DNA of 64,000 nt from Paenibacillus daejeonensis DSM 15491 (GTDB lineage Bacteria > Bacillota > Bacilli > Paenibacillales > Paenibacillaceae), in contig NZ_KB899672.1 in the NCBI RefSeq assembly GCF_000378385.1, forward strand, positions 62,001 through 126,000, written 5' to 3'. The stretch's first letter is position 1. Every line of letters starts with the position of its first letter. Positions 1-8,570 of this stretch are shown in pieces. Made by a program: the position numbers and the translations under genes. A model generated the notes under the pieces. The model saw only the letters and a list, made by a program, of their open reading frames with translations. It was not told the origin of the DNA and did no database searches.

Positions 1-26
1 TGGAGAAAAGCGTATGCTTTCGAAGT

Positions 27-159
27 CGCTTTCTTGCAGAAAGCGTGTAGCGCTCGCCTTTGTACCCGGAATTCAACCTCTATAGAGTTTATCAAATCAA
101 GAATTCTGGGAACAACAGCGATCGTAAGAACGATTCACACACCCGCAGGCTCTCTTTTT
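27..159 (+). repeat. Structured dispersed repeat, copy 1
   Basis: Non-coding element related, in direct orientation, to 38899-39088. In order it contains a hairpin (CGCTTTC 27-33 with GAAAGCG 39-45), a long stem (CCCGGAATTC 65-74 with GAATTCTGGG 101-110) enclosing a small hairpin (CTC 78-80 with GAG 85-87), then a hairpin (ATCGT 121-125 with ACGAT 130-134), and it ends in a T run at 155-159. The corresponding stems in copy 2 carry different bases that still pair, which suggests selection for structure. Function is unknown: it could be a small transcribed RNA, a terminator-like repeat or a mobile miniature element. The true 5' boundary may lie before the window. Confidence 0.6.
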
Positions 160-192
160 CACCACGCTTTTAAATCCATGTTCATAAGGGAT

Positions 193-227
193 TAAGGAAT
201 TCATAAGAAATAAATTAAGATTCCTTA
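193..227 (+). other. Inverted repeat in ddl upstream region
   Basis: TAAGGAAT (193-200) pairs with ATTCCTTA (220-227) around an AT-rich 19-nt loop. It sits about 90 nt before ddl. It could be a regulator operator or a transcript hairpin. No convincing -35/-10 pair could be assigned around it. Confidence 0.35.
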
Positions 228-249
228 TCGGGGTCTTAAACAGACAGCG

Positions 250-309
250 CCATACTGAGTACAGACAGGCAGCCCATCAGCGGCTGCCCTTACTGAACAG
301 TATGGGAGG
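250..309 (+). promoter_or_regulatory. Nested 5'UTR hairpin overlapping the ddl ribosome binding site
   Basis: CCATACTG (250-257) pairs with CAGTATGG (298-305). Inside it, GGCAGCC (268-274) pairs with GGCTGCC (282-288). The last two bases of the outer arm belong to the GGGAGG Shine-Dalgarno sequence at 304-309, ahead of the ATG at 319. The geometry suggests a translational control element or an mRNA stabiliser. No known riboswitch family was recognised. Confidence 0.5.
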
Positions 310-318
310 CGCAGCACA

Positions 319-1386
319 ATGGCGACGAAATTATATCTTCTCTATGGCGGTCAATCCGCCGAGCATGAGGTTTCCCTGAAGACGGCCTTGACCGTGCTAA
401 ATGCAGTCGACAAGAATAAATATGTGGTACAACCGATCTATATTACGCGGGAGGGCATCTGGTGTCAGCCATGGATCGCGCAGGACGAGCTGCGTGAACC
501 CGAGCAGCTGCGCAGACAGCCGTCCCATGATTCGAAGGCAGCATCCATCGGAGCGTTCCTGACAGCAATGGCTGAGGGCGATAGTCTGGTGTTCCCGGTG
601 CTCCACGGTCCGGGTGGCGAAGATGGTACGGTCCAGGGCCTGTTGGAGCTGGCTGGCGTACCTTATGTGGGCAACGGCGTGCTTGCCTCGGCGGTGGGCA
701 TGGACAAACTGATGACGAAGCGAATTCTGGAGGCGCATGGTATCCGGCAAGCGCGCTATATCGAGCTGCAGCAGCGCGACTGGCAGACCGCACCGGAGCA
801 GGCGATAACCCTACTGGAGCAGGAGATTGGCTATCCATGCTATGTGAAACCGGCCAATATGGGTTCAAGCATCGGAATTAGCCGATGTGCCAATGTCGAA
901 GAGACGCGGGCTGGCATTGAACTCGCCCTGCGTTATGACGTCAAACTGGTGATTGAGGCCGAGGTAGTAGGCCGCGAAGTTCAATATGCGGTAATGGGCA
1001 ATGAACAGCCGCGCTGCTCGATTGGCGGTGAGTTTGTACGGGAACCGGATTTCTTTGATTATGACAAAAAGTACAAGCAGGGCGGGTTGGTCCAGCAGAT
1101 CCCTGCCGTCTTAACCCCTCAGCTTGATGAAGCGATGCGGGAAACGGCCCTCCGCGCCTTCCGAGCGCTGGATGGTGCTGGTCTGATGCGCGTGGATTTC
1201 TTTGTCACGGACGGTGGGATCGCGTATCTGAACGAAGTCAATACGCTTCCAGGCTTCACAGCCATCAGCATGTACCCCGCCCTATGGCGGGAGACGGACG
1301 GTACAGCCTACCGTGAGTTGATCGACAGCTTGATTGAACTGGCACGAGAGCGTCAGGGAGCTCGCCGCCAGGAGGTGCTGTCATGA
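319..1386 (+). CDS. ddl: D-alanine--D-alanine ligase
   Basis: A 355-residue ATP-grasp ligase that joins two D-alanines in the cytoplasm, giving the dipeptide MurF adds to the peptidoglycan precursor. The N-terminus carries the family signature GGQSAEHEVSLKTA. The central ATP-binding segment includes KPANMGSSIGISR (around residue 178), and the C-terminal metal-binding signature EVNTLPGFT is near residue 304. Length is normal. GGGAGG lies 9 nt before the ATG. The stop overlaps the murF start by 4 nt, so ddl-murF-alr is one translationally coupled operon that covers D-Ala supply and use. The leader hairpin at 250-309 may control the operon. Confidence 0.97.
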   Translation: MATKLYLLYGGQSAEHEVSLKTALTVLNAVDKNKYVVQPIYITREGIWCQPWIAQDELREPEQLRRQPSHDSKAASIGAFLTAMAEGDSLVFPVLHGPGGEDGTVQGLLELAGVPYVGNGVLASAVGMDKLMTKRILEAHGIRQARYIELQQRDWQTAPEQAITLLEQEIGYPCYVKPANMGSSIGISRCANVEETRAGIELALRYDVKLVIEAEVVGREVQYAVMGNEQPRCSIGGEFVREPDFFDYDKKYKQGGLVQQIPAVLTPQLDEAMRETALRAFRALDGAGLMRVDFFVTDGGIAYLNEVNTLPGFTAISMYPALWRETDGTAYRELIDSLIELARERQGARRQEVLS

Positions 1387-2798
1387 TTCGCAGAACACTG
1401 GGAGAGGTCGCAGAGATGCTGGGGCTGGGCAGTGGACAGCTGCAAGACGTGGAGCCGAATGTGCAAATTCGTGGCGTCTCTACCGATACGCGGACAATTG
1501 TCCCAGGCAGCCTGTATATCCCGATCCGGGGACCCCGCTTCAATGGACATGACTACGTGCGGGAAGCTATAGCTGCGGGAGCCGTCGCAGCGCTCTGGGG
1601 CGCGGATGAAGCGAATGCGCCGACTGGCGTCCCACTCCTGCTCGTTCGGGATACTGTGGCTGCCCTGCAGCAACTGGCCGCTGTTTATCGGAGTCAGCTG
1701 AAGACGCGTGTAGTCGGGATTACCGGCAGCAACGGCAAGACGTCAACCAAGGATATTCTCGCTGGTCTGCTCGGCACCGCCTACCGGACACAGAAGACAG
1801 CGGGTAACCTGAACAATGAGCTTGGAGTGCCACTGACGCTGCTGGCGCTGGAGGAAGATACGGAAATGGCCGTGGTCGAAATGGGGATGTCCGGTCTTCG
1901 CGAGATTGCGCTGCTGTCCTCGCTGGCGCGCCCCGATATTGCCATGATCACCAGTGTCAGTGAAGTGCATCTGGCGGATTTGCACACCCGGGAGCGAATT
2001 GTGGAGGCGAAGCTGGAGATTTTGGAGGGGCTGGCTGCGGACGGGCTGTTCATCTATCATGCCGACAACCCGCTGCTTACCGGGCGGATAGCAGAGCTGG
2101 AGCCCGGAGTAGCCAGGCTTACCTTTGGCGAGCGTGAGTCGCATGATCTGCATGCAACGAGCTGGACGATGAGTGAAGCGGGGATTGCTTTTGCAGTCAA
2201 TGATACGGAACTGGACAACTTGTTCCTGCCTATGATTGGCAAGCACCAGCTATCTAATGCGCTTGGTGCCATTGCAGCGGCCCGCCATCTGGGTCTAACA
2301 CCCGAGCAGATTCGGCAGGGGTTGCTCCGTGTCGAAGCCACGGGGATGCGTCAGGAGGTTGCCTATGCTGGCAAGCTGATGATTATTAATGATGCTTACA
2401 AATCCAATCCGCCGAGTCTTCGGTCCGCTCTTGATACGCTGATGTCGCTGCAGCCGCACAAGCGTAAGATTGCAGTCATCGGCAGCATGGTGGAGCTGGG
2501 TGAGGAGAGCGATGCGCTGCACACTGCAATCGGCGAGGCGCTCGATCCAAAACGGATCGACCGTGTGCTGACGATCGGTGAATCTGCGGCGCGGATTGCA
2601 GCAGCAGCAGCCCCCCGCTATCCTGCTGGCGCAGTGATGACGTACGATGAGACACAGCGTCAGGAGCTGGCGGCCGCGCTGCTGGCAGAAGCAGATCATG
2701 ACTGTATTATTCTCGTGAAGGGATCGCGGTCGCTGAGGCTGGAAGAAGTGGTCCAGAGGTTGCTGTCAGAGGTGCGCGAGCGGGAGGCTGCACGATGA
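1383..2798 (+). CDS. murF: UDP-N-acetylmuramoyl-tripeptide--D-alanyl-D-alanine ligase
   Basis: A 471-residue Mur ligase that attaches D-Ala-D-Ala to UDP-MurNAc-tripeptide, the last cytoplasmic step of the pentapeptide precursor. The Mur-type P-loop GITGSNGKTSTKD lies near residue 112, and the C-terminal domain has NDAYKSNPPS near residue 335, typical of MurF. AGGAGGTG precedes the ATG. The start overlaps ddl by 4 nt (ATGA) and the end overlaps alr by 4 nt, so translation is coupled across the operon. Length fits the family and all expected domains (N-terminal substrate, central ATPase, C-terminal) are present. Confidence 0.97.
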   Translation: MIRRTLGEVAEMLGLGSGQLQDVEPNVQIRGVSTDTRTIVPGSLYIPIRGPRFNGHDYVREAIAAGAVAALWGADEANAPTGVPLLLVRDTVAALQQLAAVYRSQLKTRVVGITGSNGKTSTKDILAGLLGTAYRTQKTAGNLNNELGVPLTLLALEEDTEMAVVEMGMSGLREIALLSSLARPDIAMITSVSEVHLADLHTRERIVEAKLEILEGLAADGLFIYHADNPLLTGRIAELEPGVARLTFGERESHDLHATSWTMSEAGIAFAVNDTELDNLFLPMIGKHQLSNALGAIAAARHLGLTPEQIRQGLLRVEATGMRQEVAYAGKLMIINDAYKSNPPSLRSALDTLMSLQPHKRKIAVIGSMVELGEESDALHTAIGEALDPKRIDRVLTIGESAARIAAAAAPRYPAGAVMTYDETQRQELAAALLAEADHDCIILVKGSRSLRLEEVVQRLLSEVREREAAR

Positions 2799-3958
2799 GC
2801 CGCTCAGGGACATGGACCTGGGCCGAGGTGCATCTGGACGCGCTGGCGCGCAATGTCCGGTTGCTGCGCGGGCGACTGCCGGCAGCCATCCGATTCATGG
2901 CGGCGGTCAAGGCCGATGGCTACGGGCATGGTCTGGTCGAAGCGGCTAGGACGGCAGTAGAGGCAGGAGCGGATGAGCTCGCGGTCAGTCAGTTAGAGGA
3001 AGGCGTGCGCCTTCGTGAAGTGGGCATCGGCGTCCCGATCCTGGCGCTGACACCTCCGCATCCCGAGGAAGCTGACCGGGCGGCCCGTTACCGGATCGCC
3101 GTGCCGGTATTCCAGGCGTCCTGGCTGCGCGAGATGCGGGCGGCCAGACGGACGAGTGAGCCGTTGGCATTGCATATCAAGATGGATACAGGGATGGGCC
3201 GAATCGGCTTAAGGAGCCGTGAGGAGCTGGCTGCGATGGCGCCCTGGCTGCGATCCGCCGACTTGGTAGTGGCTGGCGTCTATACGCATCTGGCGACAGC
3301 AAACCAAGCCGATCAGGCGTACTACCGCCAGCAGCTGCAACGTTTTGCGCACATGCGGAGCTGGCTGGCTGCGGAGGGATGGGCGGATGTCCCCGCCCAT
3401 TGCGGCAACAGTGCAGCAGCCATACAGTATCCGGAGGAAGCAGCAGATGGCATGGCAATGATTCGAGTTGGCGCGGCACTTTATGGTATCGACACGTGCG
3501 ACCCCGCGGTTCGGGAGCAGGTGGGGCTGCAGTTGGAGCCAACCCTCTCGCTTTATTCCACCATCGTACACGTCAAGCGGGTGCGTGCCGGGGAGTATGT
3601 AGGTTATGATTGTACCTACCGTGCGGAACAAGACGAGTGGGTGGGGACGGTACCGCTCGGTTATGCGGATGGGTACTCGCGGAGTTATGCCGGTTTCTAT
3701 CTGCTGGTCGGCGGTCGGCGTGCACCGATTCTGGGCAGAGTGTGCATGGATCAGGTGATGATCCGTCTGCCCCATGGGGTGCCGGTCGGTACGATCGTAA
3801 CCGCGATCGGACGCTCAGACGGCGCCGAGATTACGCTGGACGAGCTGGCGGCTCACAGCGGGACGATTCCACAGCATGTGCTCACGATGCTCGGCAGCCG
3901 GGTGCCGCGGATGATGCAGGTGTCAAGCCTCTCAAACGATATACGCGCTCTGTCTTAA
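2795..3958 (+). CDS. alr: Alanine racemase (PLP-dependent)
   Basis: A 387-residue fold-type III PLP enzyme converting L- to D-alanine. The PLP lysine is in AVKADGYGHG (about residue 38) and the second catalytic base is the tyrosine in GYDCTY near residue 270, followed by PLGYADGYSR. The C-terminal beta domain has GRVCMDQVMI. The start overlaps the murF stop. Having racemase, ligase and MurF in one operon couples D-Ala production to its use. The gene ends convergently with the AraC regulator at 3980, about 20 nt away, with no clear terminator between them. Confidence 0.97.
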   Translation: MSRSGTWTWAEVHLDALARNVRLLRGRLPAAIRFMAAVKADGYGHGLVEAARTAVEAGADELAVSQLEEGVRLREVGIGVPILALTPPHPEEADRAARYRIAVPVFQASWLREMRAARRTSEPLALHIKMDTGMGRIGLRSREELAAMAPWLRSADLVVAGVYTHLATANQADQAYYRQQLQRFAHMRSWLAAEGWADVPAHCGNSAAAIQYPEEAADGMAMIRVGAALYGIDTCDPAVREQVGLQLEPTLSLYSTIVHVKRVRAGEYVGYDCTYRAEQDEWVGTVPLGYADGYSRSYAGFYLLVGGRRAPILGRVCMDQVMIRLPHGVPVGTIVTAIGRSDGAEITLDELAAHSGTIPQHVLTMLGSRVPRMMQVSSLSNDIRALS

Positions 3959-3979
3959 GCAAGCTTGCAGCAGTGATGC

Positions 3980-4885
3980 CTAGTTGTGAAGGAAGCGCTG
4001 GCGGAAGCTGCGCGGCGACAGTCCTTCCAGCTTGGTGAAGTTCGCCGTGAAATAAGCCGCCTGATTGAAGCCAACCGCTTCAGCAATTCGCGAGATCGGC
4101 AGATCGCTTTGCAGCAGCAGCAGCTTGGCCTGCTCGATGCGGAAGCGCAGCAGGTATTCGGATGGCGCGCAGCCGAGATGGCGATGCATGCAGCGGGCAA
4201 TATAAACCGGGTGAAAGCGCAGGCTTTCGCCCATTTGCTGTGCCGTAAAACCGTCACGGTAATGCTCTCGGATATAAGAGGCTGCGGCCTCGGCACAGAG
4301 GGCAGATGCCGACGGCGGTGGTGATTCCAGTGAGTCCGCCAGCAGCTGCAGTGTCTCCTGAAACAGTTGCTGCTGCTGCCAGCGTACACGCCCCAGGTGA
4401 CTACGCTGCTGCAGGCTGATCAGCTCATCGATACGTTCGTATACCTTGCGGGGCTGGAGCAAAGCGGTGAACTGAGCGAGCGTGATCGGGAAGGTTGGCT
4501 CTGTGTAACTGGCCCGAGCTGAATCGTTGGCATGGGGCGTATCGCTGCCGCCCTCAGGCAATAGAGCCCAAGCAGGGGAACAGACCTCTTTCTCCACGGC
4601 CTCCCAATGGCCTGTCGTATGAAAATGAAGCCAGTAATAGGACGTATTCTCCTCGCAGGGCCGGGTGGCGAAATGATGGAGGTCCGGCCTCAACACCAAG
4701 GCGTGACCTGGTATTACTTTGTAATGCTGATCTGCCTCTCCAATAAAAAGGCAGCCCTCCCGGACGATAATGAGATCAAAAACGCCAAATGCCCTGCGGT
4801 TGGGATGCTTACGTCCTGTCGGCATTATGGCGGCACCGGAGACGATGTAATAAGGCAGCGGGGGCGCTTCAAAACACAAACGCAT
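3980..4885 (-). CDS. AraC family transcriptional regulator
   Basis: Starting at 4885 the protein is 301 residues: an N-terminal cupin-like sensing domain (about 1-150) and a C-terminal AraC double helix-turn-helix (about 205-300, including FTAQQMGESLRFHPVYIARC and ISRIAEAVGFNQAAYFTANF). The frame stays open to 5224, but 4885 is chosen because GGAGGAGG lies 5 nt upstream and the protein then begins in the conserved sensor region. The longer version would overlap the divergent MATE gene. The divergent arrangement makes the exporter at 5049 a plausible target (inference). The ligand is unknown. Confidence 0.9.
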   Translation of the reverse strand: MRLCFEAPPLPYYIVSGAAIMPTGRKHPNRRAFGVFDLIIVREGCLFIGEADQHYKVIPGHALVLRPDLHHFATRPCEENTSYYWLHFHTTGHWEAVEKEVCSPAWALLPEGGSDTPHANDSARASYTEPTFPITLAQFTALLQPRKVYERIDELISLQQRSHLGRVRWQQQQLFQETLQLLADSLESPPPSASALCAEAAASYIREHYRDGFTAQQMGESLRFHPVYIARCMHRHLGCAPSEYLLRFRIEQAKLLLLQSDLPISRIAEAVGFNQAAYFTANFTKLEGLSPRSFRQRFLHN

Positions 4886-5048
4886 AAGGTCCTCCTCCAG
4901 ATCAGACAGGTTGGAATTGTGATAGTTTCGGTTGGTCCACTGATACATGGAGTCCAGTATAGCATCTATAATGTGATGTGGATATGTTTCCGAGATTACA
5001 CGAGCACCAGCTCCGGAAGGCGGAGGGTGTACTAAAGGAGTAACAGTA

Positions 5049-6515
5049 ATGACAGCCAAGACAATAGATAGCATAGGCTCCAACCCGTTGAAGAAATACA
5101 CCTTGTGGGCTCTGGCGTGGCCCGTTTTTATTGAGTTGTTCCTGCAATTGATGTTAGGGGCTGCCGACACGCTGATGGTCAGCAAAATCTCGGATGATGC
5201 CGTCGCGGTTGTCGGCTTCTCCAATCAGCTGTTCGCGGCGTTGACCACGCTCTTCGTGACGGTTGCCAGCGGAGCCGGCATTCTGATTGCCCAGCGAATT
5301 GGTGCGGGCAAAAGAGAGGATGCGCGAACGCTGGCCATTATGGCCGTTAGTGTGACGTCCATTGTAGGGCTGCTGCTCAGCGTGGTCCTGTACCTGTTTC
5401 CTGGCGAGATTGCGTCCGCCTTGCAGCTGCCCTCGGAGCTACTGCCAATGGCACAGGTGTATATCTCAATCGTCGGGGGCGGTATGCTGCTGACGGCGCT
5501 GATGTCCACACTCAGTACGGTTATTCGCAATACGGGCAATACCAAGGGACCGATGTACACGGCGATTGGTATGAATGTGATTCATCTGTTTTTGAACTAT
5601 GCCTTTATTTATGGCGCATTTGGATTCCCGGAGTGGGGACTGACCGGCGTGGCCATCTCTACTGTCGTCAGCCGTCTGCTGGCCACCGTGCTTCTGTTCA
5701 TGATGTATGTAGGGGCGTTTGACCGCCGGATTGTTCTGCGGGACATGAAGGTGTTCGACCGCCGGTTGTTCGGCGAGGTGGTGCGGATCGGCTGGCCGCT
5801 CGGCGTGCATATGTCCTGCTGGGTGCTGACCCAGTTAGCCATTTTTACGTTCATTGCGATGCTAGGGGCCAAGGAGCTGGCGGCACGGACGTACATGAAC
5901 ACCCTGGAGTCCACCTGCTTCATGCTGGGGCAAGCGATCGCAATGGCCGCCCAGATCCAGATTGCTCATCTGTTCGGGGCGGGGCGGACACGGGAAGCGT
6001 ATAAGGCGGCTTACCGGGCACTCTGGATTGGGATTGGCATCGTCATCCCGGGATCGCTGCTCCTGCTGCTGTCTGGTGGCTGGCTGCTGGGAGTGTTCAC
6101 CTCGGACCGCGAGATTGTAGCCATGGGGGTCTCGCTGCTCGCGCTCAATCTCCTGCTGCAGCCGGGCAAGATGCTCAATATGGCTATGGGCAGCTCGCTT
6201 AATGCGCTGGGCGATACCAAGTTCACCATGATTACGTCGCTGACTTCGATGTGGATCATCGCCACCGGCCTGTCGTATGTGGCGGGAATTCACTGGGGCT
6301 GGGGACTGATGGGCATTTATGTGTGCATGATTATTGATGAATATGTACGTGGCATCCTGGCTTTCTTGCGCTGGCGGTCACAGAAGTATTTGAGGAAGGC
6401 GGAAGCCCGGCAGCAGGCTGCGGATGGTCCTGGCGGTACGGATGATCCGGGTCGCAGCGGAAGACCGTCCGGTGGCGGGGCGACGCTGCCGGCCCCGGTT
6501 GCTGGCGAGGTCTAG
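5049..6515 (+). CDS. MATE family efflux transporter
   Basis: A 488-residue membrane protein with about 12 hydrophobic helices in two homologous halves, the MATE architecture. Such proteins export cationic drugs or metabolites using Na+ or H+ gradients. The N-terminal half begins WPVFIELFLQLMLGAADTLM, typical of the family. AAAGGAG lies 8 nt before the ATG. The C-terminus carries a Gly/Pro/Asp-rich tail of about 35 residues after the last helix, probably cytoplasmic and disordered. The gene is divergent from the AraC regulator at 3980-4885. Substrate cannot be predicted. Confidence 0.93.
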   Translation: MTAKTIDSIGSNPLKKYTLWALAWPVFIELFLQLMLGAADTLMVSKISDDAVAVVGFSNQLFAALTTLFVTVASGAGILIAQRIGAGKREDARTLAIMAVSVTSIVGLLLSVVLYLFPGEIASALQLPSELLPMAQVYISIVGGGMLLTALMSTLSTVIRNTGNTKGPMYTAIGMNVIHLFLNYAFIYGAFGFPEWGLTGVAISTVVSRLLATVLLFMMYVGAFDRRIVLRDMKVFDRRLFGEVVRIGWPLGVHMSCWVLTQLAIFTFIAMLGAKELAARTYMNTLESTCFMLGQAIAMAAQIQIAHLFGAGRTREAYKAAYRALWIGIGIVIPGSLLLLLSGGWLLGVFTSDREIVAMGVSLLALNLLLQPGKMLNMAMGSSLNALGDTKFTMITSLTSMWIIATGLSYVAGIHWGWGLMGIYVCMIIDEYVRGILAFLRWRSQKYLRKAEARQQAADGPGGTDDPGRSGRPSGGGATLPAPVAGEV

Positions 6516-6568
6516 GCTGCAATGGGGTGCTAGTGGGGGGCCAATCGCTTCCAGCCTGAATGGAACGC

Positions 6569-6597
6569 TTCCCAAGGTCCGCGGACTGTGTTATAGT
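6569..6597 (+). promoter_or_regulatory. Putative sigma-A promoter of the que operon
   Basis: TTCCCA (6569-6574, 4 of 6 to consensus) and TATAGT (6592-6597, 5 of 6) are separated by 17 bp. They lie just before the structured leader of queC, so transcription would start around 6604. Confidence 0.5.
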
Positions 6598-6647
6598 ATC
6601 CTCGAACTGCATATCGATACCGGAGCTGTGCCTTGGCACAGAACCGG

Positions 6648-6686
6648 GAGAGGTTCGCGACCCCCCCTCTATAAAAATACTAAGGA
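6648..6686 (+). ncRNA. PreQ1-I riboswitch aptamer
   Basis: A five-bp stem, AGAGG (6649-6653) with CCTCT (6666-6670), encloses a 12-nt loop beginning TTC. It is followed by the characteristic A-rich tail ATAAAAATACTAAGGA (6671-6686). Stem, loop length and tail match the preQ1-I class, and the downstream genes make preQ1, the ligand. An intrinsic terminator follows at once, so ligand binding should terminate transcription. The loop bases that would form the small pseudoknot differ from the form I remember for B. subtilis, so the class assignment should be checked with the Rfam model. Confidence 0.85.
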
Positions 6687-6689
6687 TGA

Positions 6690-6716
6690 ACGGCATGCCT
6701 TGGTGTGCCGTTTTTT
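6690..6716 (+). terminator. Riboswitch expression-platform terminator
   Basis: ACGGCA (6690-6695) pairs with TGCCGT (6706-6711), followed by a run of T. It lies 4 nt after the aptamer tail and 24 nt before queC, the expected place for a transcription-attenuating preQ1 switch. Confidence 0.8.
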
Positions 6717-6739
6717 GTATTCCAGAAAGCAGGTAAACG

Positions 6740-7414
6740 ATGAGACAACAAGAAAAAGCCGTCGTCGTGTTCAGCGGTGGCCAAGACAGCACGACCTGTC
6801 TGCTATGGGCGAAGCGTGAATTTGGTACGGTAGAAGCCGTCACTTTCAATTATGGCCAGCGCCATGCAGCGGAGCTTACATGTGCGGCCTCCATCGCCGA
6901 AGAACTCGGCGTACGCCAGCATGTGCTGGATCTGTCGCTGCTCAGTCAGCTGGCCCCCAATGCGTTAACACGCCAGGATATTGCGATTGAACATGAGGAG
7001 GGCAGCCTGCCGACGACGTTTGTCGATGGACGCAACATGCTGTTCCTGACCTTTGCCGCAGTACTGGCCAAAAATATCGGTGCCCGTCATATCGTCACGG
7101 GCGTCTGCGAGACCGACTTCAGCGGCTATCCCGATTGCCGGGACGTCTTCATCAAGTCGCTCAATGTCACGCTCAATCTATCCATGGACTACAGCTTCGT
7201 CATTGAAACGCCGCTCATGTGGCTCGACAAGGCCCAGACCTGGGCACTCGCCGATGAACTGGGCGGTCTGGCGTATGTACAGGAGCGTACCCTGACCTGT
7301 TACAATGGCATCCCGGCGGCGGGCTGTGGCGAATGTCCGGCCTGTCTGCTGCGCAAGAAAGGGCTGGATACGTATCTTGCGGCCAAAGGCCAGGAGGAGG
7401 AAGTGATCCGATGA
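6740..7414 (+). CDS. queC: 7-cyano-7-deazaguanine synthase
   Basis: A 224-residue cytoplasmic enzyme making preQ0 from 7-carboxy-7-deazaguanine, ATP and ammonia in queuosine biosynthesis. The N-terminal PP-loop ATP pyrophosphatase motif is [12 protein letters not shown] (residues ~10-21). The C-terminal zinc site is the cysteine cluster [26 protein letters not shown] precedes the ATG. The stop overlaps the queD start (ATGA). It is the first gene of a riboswitch-controlled operon, so expression should fall when preQ1 is plentiful. Confidence 0.97.
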   Translation: MRQQEKAVVVFSGGQDSTTCLLWAKREFGTVEAVTFNYGQRHAAELTCAASIAEELGVRQHVLDLSLLSQLAPNALTRQDIAIEHEEGSLPTTFVDGRNMLFLTFAAVLAKNIGARHIVTGVCETDFSGYPDCRDVFIKSLNVTLNLSMDYSFVIETPLMWLDKAQTWALADELGGLAYVQERTLTCYNGIPAAGCGECPACLLRKKGLDTYLAAKGQEEEVIR

Positions 7415-7845
7415 TCCAGCAAATTTATCCTTCACCTGCCCATGATTATCTATATGAGCTGCACAAAGATCTGCATTTTGCCGCGGCGCACTACATTCCT
7501 CATGAGTCGGCAGGGGCCTGCCAGACGATGCACGGTCACACGTATTTTGCTGATCTCACAATTGCTGGCGACGTGCTGGATGATGCGGGGTTCCTGGTGA
7601 ATTTCTCAACGATTAAAAGGCTGGTCCACGACCAGTTGGATCATACACTGCTTAACAATCACGCCATCTTCGGCGGCAAGCCGGAGCTGCGGAAGCCAAC
7701 GACAGAGGTGGTGGCACGGGTCGTGTGTGAGATGGTGCAGGCGCATCTCAATACGCTCCCGAACCGGCCGCAATGCCTGCAGGTTTATTTGCGGGAGACG
7801 CCGAGCAGCTACGTCATCTACCGGCCGAGGAGGGAGCGGACATGA
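7411..7845 (+). CDS. queD: 6-carboxy-5,6,7,8-tetrahydropterin synthase
   Basis: A 144-residue member of the PTPS/QueD family, converting dihydroneopterin triphosphate to 6-carboxy-tetrahydropterin, an early step to preQ0. Zinc ligands are visible as the His of FAAAHYIP and the HGH of [10 protein letters not shown], and the cysteine in AGACQTM is in the catalytic position. The reading frame is open further upstream, but the ATG at 7411 has GGAGGAGG 7-14 nt upstream and overlaps the queC stop by 4 nt, as expected for a coupled operon. It overlaps queE the same way. Confidence 0.96.
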   Translation: MIQQIYPSPAHDYLYELHKDLHFAAAHYIPHESAGACQTMHGHTYFADLTIAGDVLDDAGFLVNFSTIKRLVHDQLDHTLLNNHAIFGGKPELRKPTTEVVARVVCEMVQAHLNTLPNRPQCLQVYLRETPSSYVIYRPRRERT

Positions 7846-8570
7846 GCGACAAGCCGATTCCGGTGCTGGAGATCTTCGGACCGACTGTGCAGGGTGAGGG
7901 TCGCTTCATTGGTCAGAAAACGATGTTCGTCCGCACCGCAGGCTGCGATTATTCTTGTAGCTGGTGCGACTCGGCCTTCACCTGGGACGGCTCGGCTGCC
8001 GGGTCCATCCGGATGCTGCCGGCCCAAGCTATCCTGGACGAGCTGACCAAGGTGGGCGGCGCTACGTTCCGTCACGTCACGCTCTCCGGCGGTAATCCGG
8101 CGCTGCTGCCGCAATTGGGGGTGCTCATCGGCTTGCTGCATGAGCAGGGCATCACCGTGGCGTTGGAGACGCAGGGCAGCCGGTACCAGCCTTGGTTCCG
8201 CGAGGTCGACGAGCTGACGCTCTCGCCCAAGCCACCCAGTTCGGGGATGAAGACGGATTGGGCCAAGCTGGACGCCATCATGGCTGAGCTGCAGGACCGT
8301 CATGAGCATACGAGCCTCAAGGTCGTCGTCTTCGACGAGACCGATCTGGCCTATGCCGCAGATGTGCACGCCCGCTATCCTGAGATGGCGATGATCGTGC
8401 AGCCTGGCAACGGCGAGCTGGAAGAGCAAGAGCCCCAGCGGATGCTGCCGTATCTAGCAGCGCGATATGAGTGGCTGGTGGAGGCTGTGATGGGATCAAC
8501 GGCACTGCGTCAGGTGCGTGTGCTGCCGCAGCTGCATACGTGGCTGTGGGGCAACAAGCGCGGCGTGTAG
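7842..8570 (+). CDS. queE: 7-carboxy-7-deazaguanine synthase (radical SAM)
   Basis: A 242-residue radical SAM enzyme that rearranges 6-carboxy-tetrahydropterin to 7-carboxy-7-deazaguanine. The [4Fe-4S] cluster ligands are in CDYSCSWC, a canonical CX3CX2C, around residues 32-39. The N-terminus IFGPTVQGEG is the usual QueE substrate-binding opening. The ATG at 7842 overlaps the queD stop (ATGA) and follows GGAGGGAGCGG, so it is preferred over an upstream in-frame start inside queD. The family usually needs Mg2+ for catalysis (family knowledge). Confidence 0.96.
   Translation: MSDKPIPVLEIFGPTVQGEGRFIGQKTMFVRTAGCDYSCSWCDSAFTWDGSAAGSIRMLPAQAILDELTKVGGATFRHVTLSGGNPALLPQLGVLIGLLHEQGITVALETQGSRYQPWFREVDELTLSPKPPSSGMKTDWAKLDAIMAELQDRHEHTSLKVVVFDETDLAYAADVHARYPEMAMIVQPGNGELEEQEPQRMLPYLAARYEWLVEAVMGSTALRQVRVLPQLHTWLWGNKRGV

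Noticed and set aside
3209-3775. Minus-strand open frame opposite alr
   Set aside because: It is a shadow of the racemase gene, with composition like a translated complement.
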